This document shows positions 17,201 to 24,482 of a stretch of DNA of 45,031 nucleotides, piece by piece (the first letter of the stretch is position 1; every line of letters starts with the position of its first letter). Made by a program: the position numbers and the translations under genes. This DNA is from JBCCQH01 sp039024435 (GTDB lineage Bacteria > Bacteroidota > Bacteroidia > J057 > JADKCL01), in the NCBI GenBank assembly GCA_039024435.1, contig JBCCQH010000059.1, positions 1 to 45,031 on the forward strand, read 5' to 3'. The notes under the pieces were generated by a model. That model was given only the letters and a program-made list of their open reading frames with translations, did no database searches and was not told the origin of the DNA.

Positions 17201-17379
17201 GCAGCAGGACTCACTTCGGGATTGGCCTGAAGTTGGAAGGGGGCTGCCGAGCGTGAGGCGGGCGGGGGCGCCGCCGCGTTGGAGAATCCGGTTTCCGAAA
17301 GGGGATGCAGACCAAAGCCGGAGCTTTCCTGGGACTCGACGTTGGTTCTTTCTGATTGTGTGTTTTCGTGCGTGGCCAT
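14278..17379 (-). CDS. Putative eCIS-type polymorphic toxin with C-terminal nucleotidyltransferase fold
   Basis: 1033 residues. The first ~110 are disordered and rich in Pro, Ala and Glu, with APFQLQANPE. A helical and coiled-coil region fills 130-540. Two hydrophobic segments follow at about 550-600 (ILAIVAVALAVVSGG ... GIGAYAVYEEY) and 610-635 (PSMIWLILAVAGAALDLGAAV); I know this pair from large proteins encoded with extracellular contractile injection systems, often with DUF4157 in front. DUF4157 is not seen here. The C-terminal ~200 residues contain the polymerase-beta-type nucleotidyltransferase signature: G900-S901, eight residues, then D910-V-D912-L. Such a domain at the end of a modular protein suggests a nucleotidyl-transferring toxin. 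No tail or baseplate genes are in the window. The downstream gene overlaps it. The start ATG at 17379 is preceded by a 190-bp gap with an inverted repeat. Confidence 0.7.
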   Translation of the reverse strand: MATHENTQSERTNVESQESSGFGLHPLSETGFSNAAAPPPASRSAAPFQLQANPEVSPAAPGRENPVLELASRPTDAPAQNKSESAPVQRQEAEAESEPETREPYVPYQIYFDRDVSGEQFKIIIMQQVFGAVVDNIRWRNIRDQYSADESPVTVEMDVSLLLRERIAVNQGRGIETDAEGGVSGSSERREAFNALPRGNAERSSLTSEIDRRFYESTGLPPGTSITDREEDEGMRQLWGQLQDEVLFQHEYIRNLPPEVQEFIRYSTDGRVLTPADYDALMRIARTIQSMPPENVPDYLSKVSGTTTDLAAFEQSLHTYNEEMARRSAVEEENLNNQAQLAGLEAVYEKYRLYRTLNSSGSLSGDFGGIVAINRAFELREEIDRDVRPFGFSGVEEFEQFITDFERTFELQSQSIALSYLERFRGSLFREQQRYRENAVLQDLQARIQAGTTKQELAAEFSIFEDSALPDDRKVDMARLAAASSPEALGRILRGYVETRTQDVTEVLGHIEGDSSVIFKLDALLPQFYAQQNIAEGSIYAMIIEDKIRRDMLGRVLSGIILAIVAVALAVVSGGSAVPAMVAAGAGLTGFGIGAYAVYEEYRNYALENDIAEAGLADDPSMIWLILAVAGAALDLGAAVRAVRALSPAARALNSSGDTASFLQQLRRLEDLGEIDARVARAVERAAQAQQGFAQASDDLSGLLAGGSIRSLADPQVYDALVRMARFKAQEGVASFQVFLREIERARAVAQLGDLQPEELARVRQAWQEGRALAGVADEAAEVGSDAVAGVRTAVETRISAMDRFTMRYSDDEIRAIMAQGERMGFTRQQIEDLILIGSRNDKPLTALQLMDQMGFSQTLRARGFPMRFASLEEFNRFRGVVRTRLQTLGVSVSDVRIQGSAVRSPTAQDVDLLAMITQSEFDDFIRRAYATRITENGIRLDISEFTHDQLLALSRRIAENPGAFNGVARSDFQYNFAGQIIKASPSKRAMRQVLDLRPLVADLQSQFPNLNVDNFTVQTPGGAFDLQPFWQL

Positions 17380-17436
17380 CTCGTTCCGATCAATTGGCTT
17401 TAAAATTGAGACGATTCAGAGACGGTATTGTTTAGG

Positions 17437-17462
17437 GATCGTTTTTCGCAGCAAAAACGATC
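17437..17462. repeat. Perfect 10-bp inverted repeat upstream of the toxin gene
   Basis: GATCGTTTTT, six bases, AAAAACGATC. It lies 58-83 bp upstream of the start of the toxin gene and could be an operator or a weak two-way terminator. No TAnnTTTG promoter is clear beside it. Confidence 0.5.
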
Positions 17463-17551
17463 ATGCGCTATCCGCAATTTAACGATTCACCGCGAAAAGA
17501 TGAAGCCGTTTTTATCAACGGGATCGGAATGGGATTGCGGGAAAATTACCT

Positions 17552-17570
17552 GGGGGAAGGTTCCTCCCCC
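17552..17570 (-). terminator. GC-rich hairpin at the end of the metB operon
   Basis: GGGGGA/TCCCCC stem around a 7-nt loop, overlapping the stop codon at 17570-17572. On the minus strand it is followed by CAGGTAATTTTCC, with only a modest T run. It may end the three-gene operon. Confidence 0.4.
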
Positions 17571-18346
17571 TAAAATTTCTCAAATACGCCCAGCCCGAAC
17601 AGCGAAAAGTCGTACTTCACCGGGTCTTCCGGATCGAATCGCCGCAGGGCTTGGGTCAGTTCCAGGGCGGATTTCCAATCGTTGGCTTTGCGGGAAATCA
17701 GGCCCAGTTTGCGCCCGACATTGCCGGTGTGGACATCGAGCGGGCAGATCAGTTGGTGGGGGCGGACACCCTGCCACAGGCCAAAATCTACGCCCCGGCC
17801 ATCCTTGCGCACCATCCAGCGCAGGTACATGTTCAGGCGTTTGGCCGATGAGCCCTTGGCGGGATTGGCGAAGTGTTTTTGCGTGCGCGGGGCAAATCCG
17901 GGCGTGTCCAGCATGGCCTGGCGCAACTGCACGATCGCCTTGAAAGTACTGTCTTCCTCCGGTCCGATGGCCATCACTCGCTCCAAACCGCCGAGTTCCG
18001 CGTAAATCCGCCGCAATCCGCGGATGGCCCCGGCGCAGTCCACCCCCTGAAACGTGCGGTAGACAAATTCGCCCGTTGCCTCCAGTTCCGCCTCCCCCGC
18101 CTGCATCACAAAGTCAAACGGCGCGTCCCACATCAGATCCATCAGTTGATTGGCGGCGCGTACGATCAGGTCCCGGCGCCCCCAAGCGATCACTGCCGAG
18201 AGCAGCCCCGCCACTTCGATGTCTTCCTTCCGGGTGTAGCGGTGGGGAATGCTGATCGGATCGTCCGCAATGAAGTCGCGGTTGTTAAACGCCGCGTATT
18301 TCGCGTCGAGGAAAGACTTGAGTTCAGCCGAAGACATTTCCGTCAT
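17570..18346 (-). CDS. TIGR02757-family protein (DUF2400)
   Basis: 258 residues from ATG 18346; an in-frame ATG at 18337 is an alternative. The sequence matches my knowledge of the TIGR02757 family (DUF2400): NNRDFIADDPISIPHRY, AVIAWGRRDLIVRAA, KRLNMYLRWMVRKDG, LICPLDVHTGNVGRKLGL and the final FDPEDPVKYDFSLFGLG. Members are cytoplasmic with helix-rich, DNA-glycosylase-like predicted folds, but no activity is established. Its start lies 1 nt from the stop of the PrsW-like gene, and with metB these form one operon. The frame extends upstream of 18346 only within the PrsW gene, so the shorter start is preferred. Confidence 0.88.
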   Translation of the reverse strand: MTEMSSAELKSFLDAKYAAFNNRDFIADDPISIPHRYTRKEDIEVAGLLSAVIAWGRRDLIVRAANQLMDLMWDAPFDFVMQAGEAELEATGEFVYRTFQGVDCAGAIRGLRRIYAELGGLERVMAIGPEEDSTFKAIVQLRQAMLDTPGFAPRTQKHFANPAKGSSAKRLNMYLRWMVRKDGRGVDFGLWQGVRPHQLICPLDVHTGNVGRKLGLISRKANDWKSALELTQALRRFDPEDPVKYDFSLFGLGVFEKF

Positions 18347-18347
18347 C

Positions 18348-19040
18348 TCATTTTGGTCGGAAGGGTGAAATGCGGCGGTGCAGGCGAACCGCACGCACCG
18401 ATAAGACCAGAGCTACAAACAGGACTACGAGCGCCAGTACCGCCACGTATCCTTGGTCCCACATCAAAAAGAAGTCGTACAGGCCGTGAACCAGGATGGC
18501 GGCAAAAACGCCCAGAATGGTGTAAGCGGTCCGCTGTTCCGGTGCGGTCTTGTATTTGCCCAGTCCCACAAAATACCCCATGATTACGCCCATCATCGCG
18601 TGCCCCGGAACGGCGGTAAACATGCGGAACAGTCCGGTCTCATAGCCGTATTGCAGTACGTAGCCCACGTTTTCGATCGCGGCAAAGCCCAGGGAAGCCG
18701 CCACACAGTACATGATTCCATCGTAGGGTTCATTGAAATGGCGGCTCCGGTAGGCCCAAACCCGGACCGCCAGGAACTTCACGAGCTCCTCCGAAGTGGC
18801 CACCACGAGCATCGCAAAAACCAGGGTTTCGAAGAAATCGGGCCCCGCATCGACGCCGAGGACTTGCGTGAGATTCACTTCTAGCCAGATCGCCGGTATC
18901 GCCGAGGCCACCCCCAACATGAACGTCCCCACCAGCATTTTCAGCGGTTCCCGGTCGTATTGATCCAAAAGATACACGAGGGTAAAGATGAAAATGACCG
19001 GCGCCAGCGCCAATCCCACCAAAAACAGAATCTCCTGCAT
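18348..19040 (-). CDS. PrsW-family intramembrane protease
   Basis: 230 residues, mostly hydrophobic with about seven or eight membrane helices. The PrsW signatures are present: Glu84-Glu85 in ATSEELVKF, EPYDGIMY followed by a hydrophobic stretch with AIENVGY, His147 in PGHAMMG and His185 in HGLYDF. These residues are the proposed metal ligands and catalytic site of this family of membrane proteases; in Bacillus subtilis PrsW cleaves an anti-sigma factor. No anti-sigma gene is nearby, so the substrate is unknown. The gene sits 9 nt after metB and 1 nt before the TIGR02757 gene, so it is co-transcribed with both. Confidence 0.9.
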   Translation of the reverse strand: MQEILFLVGLALAPVIFIFTLVYLLDQYDREPLKMLVGTFMLGVASAIPAIWLEVNLTQVLGVDAGPDFFETLVFAMLVVATSEELVKFLAVRVWAYRSRHFNEPYDGIMYCVAASLGFAAIENVGYVLQYGYETGLFRMFTAVPGHAMMGVIMGYFVGLGKYKTAPEQRTAYTILGVFAAILVHGLYDFFLMWDQGYVAVLALVVLFVALVLSVRAVRLHRRISPFRPK

Positions 19041-19049
19041 GGAAATCGC

Positions 19050-20192
19050 TTAGGCTTCCAGGGCCGCCGCCAAATCGGCAATGAGGTCGTCCGCATCTTC
19101 CACTCCGACGGAAAGTCGAATCAATGAGTCTTTCAAGCCGGCCTTCTCCCGGGCTTCCTTGGGAATCGCCGCGTGGGTCATCGACGCGGGGTGGCCGATC
19201 AGCGATTCGACCCCGCCCAGGCTCTCGGCGAGGCTGAAGAGTTGGGTATTGCTCATGACCTTGACCGCCTCTTCCAGGACATCGCCGTGCAGGGTAAAGG
19301 AGATCATTCCCCCAAAATCGCGCATCTGTTTCGCGGCGACGACGTGTCCGGGATGGGACTGCAGGCCCGGGTAATATACCCGCGACACCCGGGGGTGCTG
19401 GTCGAGAAAAGCGGCGATTTTGCGGCCATTTTCGGAGTGGCGCTGCATCCGCAGGTGCAAGGTCTTCAGTCCCCGCAGGACGAGGAAAGCGTCCATCGGG
19501 CCGGGTACGCCGCCGCAGGTATTTTGCAGGAAAGCCAGGCGCTCTTGCAGGCCGTCGTCATTCAACATGAGACAGCCCATAATCACGTCGGAGTGCCCGC
19601 CCAGGTACTTGGTGATCGAATGCAGAGCGATGTCGGCCCCGAGGTCAATCGGGTTTTGCAGGTAGGGAGAGGCAAATGTATTGTCGGCCACAGTGAGGAT
19701 GTCGTGCTGCCGGGCCAGCGCGGTGACCGCGGCGATGTCGACGATGTTCATCGTGGGATTCGTGGGCGTCTCGATCCAGATCAGGCGGGTCTTGGGGGTA
19801 ATGGCCGCCTCAATCTGCGCGATCTCCCGCATGTTGACAAAGGTAAACTTGATCCCAAGCGGGGCGAAGACTTTGGTAAATATCCGGTAGCTCCCGCCGT
19901 AAAGGTCATTGGTGGAGATGACTTCGTCGCCGGGGGCCAGCAATTTGATCACCGCATCGACAGCGGCCATCCCGGAGGCAAAGCAGAGTCCATGCTTGGC
20001 ATTCTCCAATGCGGCCAATGCTTGCTGCAAAGCCGTCCGCGTGGGATTGTGGGTCCGCGAATACTCGTAGCCTTGGTGATCGCCCGGTGCCGCCTGCACG
20101 TAGGTGGAGGTCTGGTAGATGGGGGTCATGATCGCCCCGGTGACCGGATCCGGCTCGACACCGGCGTGAACAGATTTCGTTCCAAACTTCAT
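19050..20192 (-). CDS. metB: Cystathionine gamma-synthase / PLP-dependent trans-sulfuration enzyme
   Basis: 380 residues, full length for the Cys/Met metabolism PLP-enzyme family. The start has TKSVHAG and TPIYQTSTY; YEYSRTHNPTR binds the cofactor phosphate; FASGMAA follows; the Schiff-base lysine is Lys195 in HSITKYLGGHSDV; and the end has SLGGVESLIGHPASMTHA and RLSVGVED. The enzyme should use an activated homoserine and cysteine to make cystathionine, or split cystathionine in the reverse pathway. Sequence alone separates synthase, gamma-lyase and homocysteine-forming relatives poorly, so metB is tentative. It is the first gene of an operon with prsW-like and TIGR02757 genes and diverges from the EcsC gene across an 84-bp gap. 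Confidence 0.88.
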   Translation of the reverse strand: MKFGTKSVHAGVEPDPVTGAIMTPIYQTSTYVQAAPGDHQGYEYSRTHNPTRTALQQALAALENAKHGLCFASGMAAVDAVIKLLAPGDEVISTNDLYGGSYRIFTKVFAPLGIKFTFVNMREIAQIEAAITPKTRLIWIETPTNPTMNIVDIAAVTALARQHDILTVADNTFASPYLQNPIDLGADIALHSITKYLGGHSDVIMGCLMLNDDGLQERLAFLQNTCGGVPGPMDAFLVLRGLKTLHLRMQRHSENGRKIAAFLDQHPRVSRVYYPGLQSHPGHVVAAKQMRDFGGMISFTLHGDVLEEAVKVMSNTQLFSLAESLGGVESLIGHPASMTHAAIPKEAREKAGLKDSLIRLSVGVEDADDLIADLAAALEA

Positions 20193-20276
20193 ATTGAGTG
20201 CTGTCCTTTTTTTATTCTGTAACTTTTCTGAATCTCAGCCGGTAAAAATAAGAAACTAAATCTCAATTGTAGTAAA

Positions 20277-21161
20277 ATGGCTAAACTCAATTCAACCGAA
20301 CTCAAAGTCCTCCAGGATGTCGAAGGCTGGAAAGAAGATGGGCCGGGATTCCTTAACCTCGCTACCCACATGATGACCAAGCCTTTGGTGTGGGCGGCCG
20401 ACAAACTGATCCCCGAAAGTGCGAGTGAAAAAATGGGCGAAGTTTCGGACACCATTGTCGCCCGGATTCAGGATTTGTCCCAGTGGACGGTCAGCGAAGA
20501 AGAGGTCCTGCAGTCCACTAAGGAGTTTGAAATCGACTCGGAAACCATCCTGGAACTGAAAAAGGCTTCGGTATTTGACCTTATCCACGTGTCGGAGGAG
20601 TTCGGCAAATTCAACACCCGGCTGGCAATTGCCGAGGGGTTTGGGACAGGGCTGCTGGGCTGGCCTGGTTTGCTCGCCGATCTGCCCGCCCTGTTCACGC
20701 TGTGTTTCCGGCTGATCTACCAAAATGCACTCTGCTTCGGCTACCAACTGGACGAACCGACCGAGGAGCACGAATCGTTTGAGATTGGCTACATGCTGCG
20801 GGTATTCAAAATCGCTACGTCCTCGTCGTTCGACGGCAAAACCAAGGGCCTCGCCGAGTTGAAGGCATTTGAGGAGCAGCATCCCAATGGCGTGCATTGG
20901 GTGGGCGGCGATTTTACCCGGAAGCAAATCGGCAAAACCGCCGCGGTCAATCTCTCCCGGATGTTGATCAACCAGATCCTCAAGGAAACCCTGGCACGCA
21001 AGGCGATCACTTCCATCCCGGGCGTAGGGGCGGTCCTGACCGCCGGCTTCAACTATTACTACGTCAATGACGTCGCCAAAACCGCTTCGATGATTTACCG
21101 CGAACGTTTCCTGCTCGACAAGCGGGGCCGCAAAAAAATCGTAAACATCGCGATTGATTGA
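20277..21161 (+). CDS. EcsC-family protein
   Basis: 294 residues. The sequence fits the EcsC family (PF12787): a helical N-terminal part, a glycine-rich hydrophobic middle (GFGTGLLGWPGLLADLPALF), and a C-terminal hydrophobic region (SIPGVGAVLTAGFNYYYVNDV) ending in a basic tail (DKRGRKKIV). EcsC of Bacillus is encoded with an ABC transporter, but its molecular role is not settled and no such transporter lies here. The protein probably associates with membranes. It is a single gene, divergent from metB. Its stop at 21161 is 18 bp from the start of the MITE-like element, which may supply or disturb its 3' end; no separate terminator is seen. Confidence 0.85.
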   Translation: MAKLNSTELKVLQDVEGWKEDGPGFLNLATHMMTKPLVWAADKLIPESASEKMGEVSDTIVARIQDLSQWTVSEEEVLQSTKEFEIDSETILELKKASVFDLIHVSEEFGKFNTRLAIAEGFGTGLLGWPGLLADLPALFTLCFRLIYQNALCFGYQLDEPTEEHESFEIGYMLRVFKIATSSSFDGKTKGLAELKAFEEQHPNGVHWVGGDFTRKQIGKTAAVNLSRMLINQILKETLARKAITSIPGVGAVLTAGFNYYYVNDVAKTASMIYRERFLLDKRGRKKIVNIAID

Positions 21162-21179
21162 GCGCGCGGACGCAGTCTT

Positions 21180-21344
21180 AGAGGCGGTTTAAAATTGGTT
21201 TGTGAAATTTGCTAGTGCAGAATTTTTTTGTCCATCGAAGCTCATTTTGGAGTCCATAGCCCAAGCTAGGGGCGAGAAAATAGCGGAAGAGGGGCGGAAA
21301 AAGATGCCGGAGCAAAATCGCAGAATTAAATTTAAACCGCCTCT
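21180..21344. mobile_element. MITE-like element with terminal inverted repeats
   Basis: A 165-bp block bounded by perfect 14-bp terminal inverted repeats, AGAGGCGGTTTAAA at 21180-21193 and its complement at 21331-21344. The inside is AT-richer than the flanks and has no open frame. Subterminal similarity (TGCAGAATTT near the left end, CGCAGAATTAAATTT near the right end) fits a short non-autonomous transposable element. No clear target-site duplication is visible. The right end interrupts the reading frame of the broken eCIS gene and supplies its last residues and stop codon. Confidence 0.65.
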
Positions 21345-22445
21345 GAAATTTCGATGATCTTGTTGATCACCCACATCAGCGCGGCAAATGCCTTGCCGAT
21401 CCAGCCCGCCGCCACCTCATTGATCTTGTCGAAGGTTTCCCGCAGTGAGTCGGCATTGTCCTTGGAACTCCGCGCCAGATCCGAAGCCAGTTCCTTCTGC
21501 TTGTCGTAGACCGTGTCTTCCCGCTCCAAATACTGGTCCTTGAAGCCTTCGTAGCTCTCTTGGGCCAGGCGCTTGTCCGCGTCGGAAAGCCCCCGGTAAA
21601 TCCGCTCGTTTTCCTTGCGGCCGAACTCAATGATGTTCAAAGCTTCGTTGAGTTCGTCGGCGATGCACTGGGCAATCTTGCCCAGGATACCGTTCGTCTT
21701 CGCCAGGAAAATGTCCTTTTCCTCGCGGAAGACCGCTTCAATGGCTTCGGTGTCTTCCCCGAACAGCCAGTCGTCGATCACCGTCCAGCCGTAGATCTCA
21801 TCCAGCTTGTCCTCAACATTGTCCTCAAACTTCTTTTTTGCCCGCTCCGCCGCTTACTCGAAGTACACGTCCATGTTTTCCGAGAGCGCATCCAGCTTTT
21901 CGGTGACCGCTTTCTTGGTCGAGTTGTAGTTGACCGCAAAAAGCTTGTGGACCTTTTCTTGTTGGGTCTCTCCCTGCTTTTCCGTCGCGATCTGGTCGCC
22001 AAATATCTTCAGCAGCACCTTTGCCCGCGCCCCATACATCGCGATCAACTTGGCTTTGCCGGGCTTCGCGGGGTAGTTCCGGGCGCGCTTGAGCAGCGTA
22101 TTTTCCTGGTTGCGGTAGCGCTTGGGGGCCGCCGCCGCCTCGTTCGGGGCCTGGTTTTTGCTTTCGAGGGCCCCGGTGACCTTGGGCTTATGCGAGTTGG
22201 CGAGCTGGTCTTCGGTGACGCCGTTCTGCGCCATCACTTCGTCAAGGTCGTCGCTTTCCGCTTGCAAGGAGATCTCGTGGTCCTGCTTGAGCTTGGGCAC
22301 CGAAGCCTGCGGATCGATGTTCTGGGGGGGCCTTGCCCAGTTCCTGGGCCTGCAGGGGCACCTCCGAGCGGATCTCTCCCACTTCGGGCCGTTTGGGGGG
22401 CTCCTTCTGTCCGGTGGTTTTGGCAATATCAAGTGAGCATTCGGG
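21332..22445 (-). pseudogene. Broken eCIS-associated (DUF4157-type cargo) gene remnant
   Basis: Read on the minus strand with repairs, the segment gives one continuous protein: LDIAKTTGQKEPPKRPEVGE to about residue 40, a frameshift at the C7 run (22324-22330), then NIDPQASVPK and TEDQLANSHKPKVTGALESK. An in-frame TAA follows at 21854-21856 after NMDVYFE, then the frame resumes with ERAKKKFEDNVEDKLDEIYG, WTVIDDWLF, EKDIFLAKTNGILGKIAQCI and KINEVAAGWIGKAF. I recognise this series from the middle part of large proteins accompanying extracellular contractile injection systems (DUF4157 proteins). Upstream it is closed by a TAA at 22446-22448. Downstream the frame runs into the MITE repeat, which encodes the last codons GAG GCG GTT TAA. 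Both the N-terminal peptidase-like part and any C-terminal toxin are missing. Confidence 0.75.
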
Positions 22446-22568
22446 TTAACCTGCGGTTGGGAGCTTAATTCTGCCCCCCCTCCGATCAACCCTACCACAA
22501 AAGTGGTTTGACCATAATCCCGCAAATTGGGCCCAGTCAGGGTTTCCGGGCCAATGACAAACTACGCC

Positions 22569-22597
22569 AAAAAAAATAGCGCCCTCGAAAGGGCGCT
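22569..22597 (-). terminator. Rho-independent terminator of dnaA
   Basis: AGCGCCC-TCGAAA-GGGCGCT (22578-22597) followed on the minus strand by ATTTTTTTT (22569-22577), 39 nt beyond the dnaA stop. A perfect 7-bp stem with an 8-T run. Confidence 0.9.
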
Positions 22598-22635
22598 GTG
22601 TGCTTTGACTAATTCCGTAGATTTTGGGGCCTGAA

Positions 22636-24072
22636 TCAGGTCAGGCTGAGAGAAATCTTTTTCTTGATCTCGTCGATGTTCTTGCGAAACTCCTTGTCGA
22701 TGGAGATCAGGTCATTGACCGTTTGCACGGCGTGAATGACCGTGGAGTGATCGCGGCCACCGAAATGCATGCCGATGGTTTTCAGCGAGGACTTGGTCAA
22801 TTCCTTGGCGAAGTACATGGAGATTTGCCGTGCTTGCACGATCTCCCGCTTGCGGGTTTTGGCTTTGAGCAGATCTTGTTCGACACTGAGGTGCTCACAG
22901 ACGAGCTTTTGGATGGCATCGATGGAAATCTCGCGGCTCACGTTCTTGATGAAGTTCTTGAGCATTTGCTTGGCGAGATCCAGGTCGACTTCCCGCTTAT
23001 TGAGTGAGCTTTGGGCCAGTAAGCTGATCAAGGCTCCTTCAAGTTCGCGGACGTTGGAAGTAATGTTGTGCGCGATGTATTCGATCACGTCCGGAGGCAA
23101 TTCAATTCCATCCTTGTACATTTTGTTTTTCAGGATGGCGACACGCGTCTGGTAATCGGGCGTCTGAAGGTCAGCACTCAACCCCCACTTGAAGCGGGAG
23201 AGCAAGCGTTCTTCCATGCCTTTAAGATCCTTGGGCGGGCTGTCACTCGTGAGTACGATCTGCTTACCGGCTTGGTGGAGATGGTTAAAGACGTGAAAAA
23301 AGTGGTCCTGTGTTTTCTCCTTGCCGGAGAAAAACTGGATATCATCGACGATCAGCACGTCAATCAGTTGGTAGAAGCTGATAAAATCATTGACCGTGTT
23401 GTTTTTGATCGCTTCTATGAACTGGTTGATGAACTTTTCTGAGGATACGTACAGGACAATTTTGTTGGGATACTGACCTTTTACCTCATTACCGATGGCT
23501 TGGGCAAGGTGGGTTTTGCCCAAACCGACTCCTCCGTAAATGAGCAGCGGATTAAACGCCGTTTGTCCCGGCTTGGTGGAAACCGCATATCCGGCGGCGC
23601 GCGCCAGGCGGTTACAATCCCCTTCGATGAAATTTTCGAACGTATAATTCGCGTTCAACTGCGAATCAATGTTGATTTTTTTGATCCCGGGAATGACAAA
23701 CGGATTTGGAACCGATTTACCGATATTGATCGGCATGCTTACGGAAGGATTACGCGTGTTAACCTCGCGCGACGAAGTCGGGATGTTGATCGAATAGCGG
23801 CGCCCTTCATCAAGACTGTTCTCCACAATAATGGAGTATTCCAGACGGCCGTCTGACCCCAGAAAATGCTTGATGGTTTTGCGCAGAAGGGAAACGTAGT
23901 GTTCTTCCAACCATTCATAAAAGAATTGGCTGGGGACCTGAATGGTTAAAACGTTATTCTCGAGTTTCAGCGGTTTAATTGGTTCGAACCAGGTTTTAAA
24001 GCTTTGCTGATTGATGTTATCGCGAATAACCTCCAAACACTTTTCCCATATTTCATTGTGATCCGACTTCAT
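22636..24072 (-). CDS. dnaA: Chromosomal replication initiator protein DnaA
   Basis: 478 residues, normal length. Domain I is at the N-terminus (IWEKCLEVI, SFKTWFEPIKPL). The AAA+ domain has Walker A GGVGLGKT (180-187), Walker B LIVDDIQFF, and the sensor-1 region IVLTSDSPPKDL. Domain IV ends with FGGRDHSTVIHA, the helix-turn-helix signature that binds DnaA boxes. The protein binds ATP, opens the origin and loads the helicase; it also commonly represses its own gene. The 410-bp region upstream contains DnaA-box-like sites, so autoregulation is likely. It is transcribed alone and ends in a strong terminator. Its codon use is AT-richer than its neighbours. Confidence 0.98.
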   Translation of the reverse strand: MKSDHNEIWEKCLEVIRDNINQQSFKTWFEPIKPLKLENNVLTIQVPSQFFYEWLEEHYVSLLRKTIKHFLGSDGRLEYSIIVENSLDEGRRYSINIPTSSREVNTRNPSVSMPINIGKSVPNPFVIPGIKKINIDSQLNANYTFENFIEGDCNRLARAAGYAVSTKPGQTAFNPLLIYGGVGLGKTHLAQAIGNEVKGQYPNKIVLYVSSEKFINQFIEAIKNNTVNDFISFYQLIDVLIVDDIQFFSGKEKTQDHFFHVFNHLHQAGKQIVLTSDSPPKDLKGMEERLLSRFKWGLSADLQTPDYQTRVAILKNKMYKDGIELPPDVIEYIAHNITSNVRELEGALISLLAQSSLNKREVDLDLAKQMLKNFIKNVSREISIDAIQKLVCEHLSVEQDLLKAKTRKREIVQARQISMYFAKELTKSSLKTIGMHFGGRDHSTVIHAVQTVNDLISIDKEFRKNIDEIKKKISLSLT

Positions 24073-24326
24073 TTACGATTTGTATCTGTGCTTGTGTTGA
24101 AAACTTTTGAGGTTATGCAGGCAGATAGACTGACACCATTTCTTTGGAGCATCAAAGATGACTAAAAAATACCAAAAATAAAACTTGACATTGGATTAAA
24201 TTTAGCAGGCTACAATCTATCAGTAAGCGACTGAATGTCAACACCCTAACCTCAATTCAATGGCGCTGATCTCAGTTTGTTAGCTATATCTATTATAGCG
24301 AATTTGCCCTCCTCCTGCAAGTCCAT

Positions 24327-24335
24327 TTATTCACT
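24327..24335 (+). promoter_or_regulatory. DnaA-box-like site
   Basis: TTATTCACT, one mismatch from TTATNCACA. It lies 48 bp from the perfect box, in the same orientation, within the AT-rich region upstream of dnaA. Confidence 0.5.
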
Positions 24336-24382
24336 TTTTTTCAAGACTAAATCTACCTTGCAGCTTCCTTCCCCGAAGCAGG

Positions 24383-24391
24383 TTATCCACA
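24383..24391 (+). promoter_or_regulatory. Perfect DnaA box
   Basis: TTATCCACA matches the consensus high-affinity DnaA box exactly. It lies 311 bp upstream of the dnaA start codon. Confidence 0.7.
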
Positions 24392-24482
24392 TTTTGATGT
24401 TCTTAAGTGCCGATAATCAGCAAGTTTCGCCAGCGCGACATCCGACATTCTTTAACCACAAAAACCCACTGGATATAGGAAC

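Larger units (their letters stand above)
24073..24482. other. AT-rich intergenic region with DnaA boxes: candidate oriC or dnaA control region
   Basis: 410 bp without a credible gene, clearly AT-richer than its surroundings (especially 24161-24205 and 24285-24355). It holds a perfect DnaA box (24383-24391), an 8-of-9 match (24327-24335) and a weaker one near 24100. A TATTTTTG element on the minus strand (complement of 24173-24180) could be the -7 part of a dnaA promoter, though a -33 TTG at normal spacing is missing. Two boxes are few for an origin, and in many Bacteroidota the origin is not next to dnaA, so this may only be the autoregulated promoter. Confidence 0.4.

Noticed and set aside
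14278..17379. Reading the 1033-residue protein as a phage tape measure
   Set aside because: Its hydrophobic pair, NTase end and overlapping small gene do not fit a tape measure, and no tail, capsid or lysis genes lie nearby.
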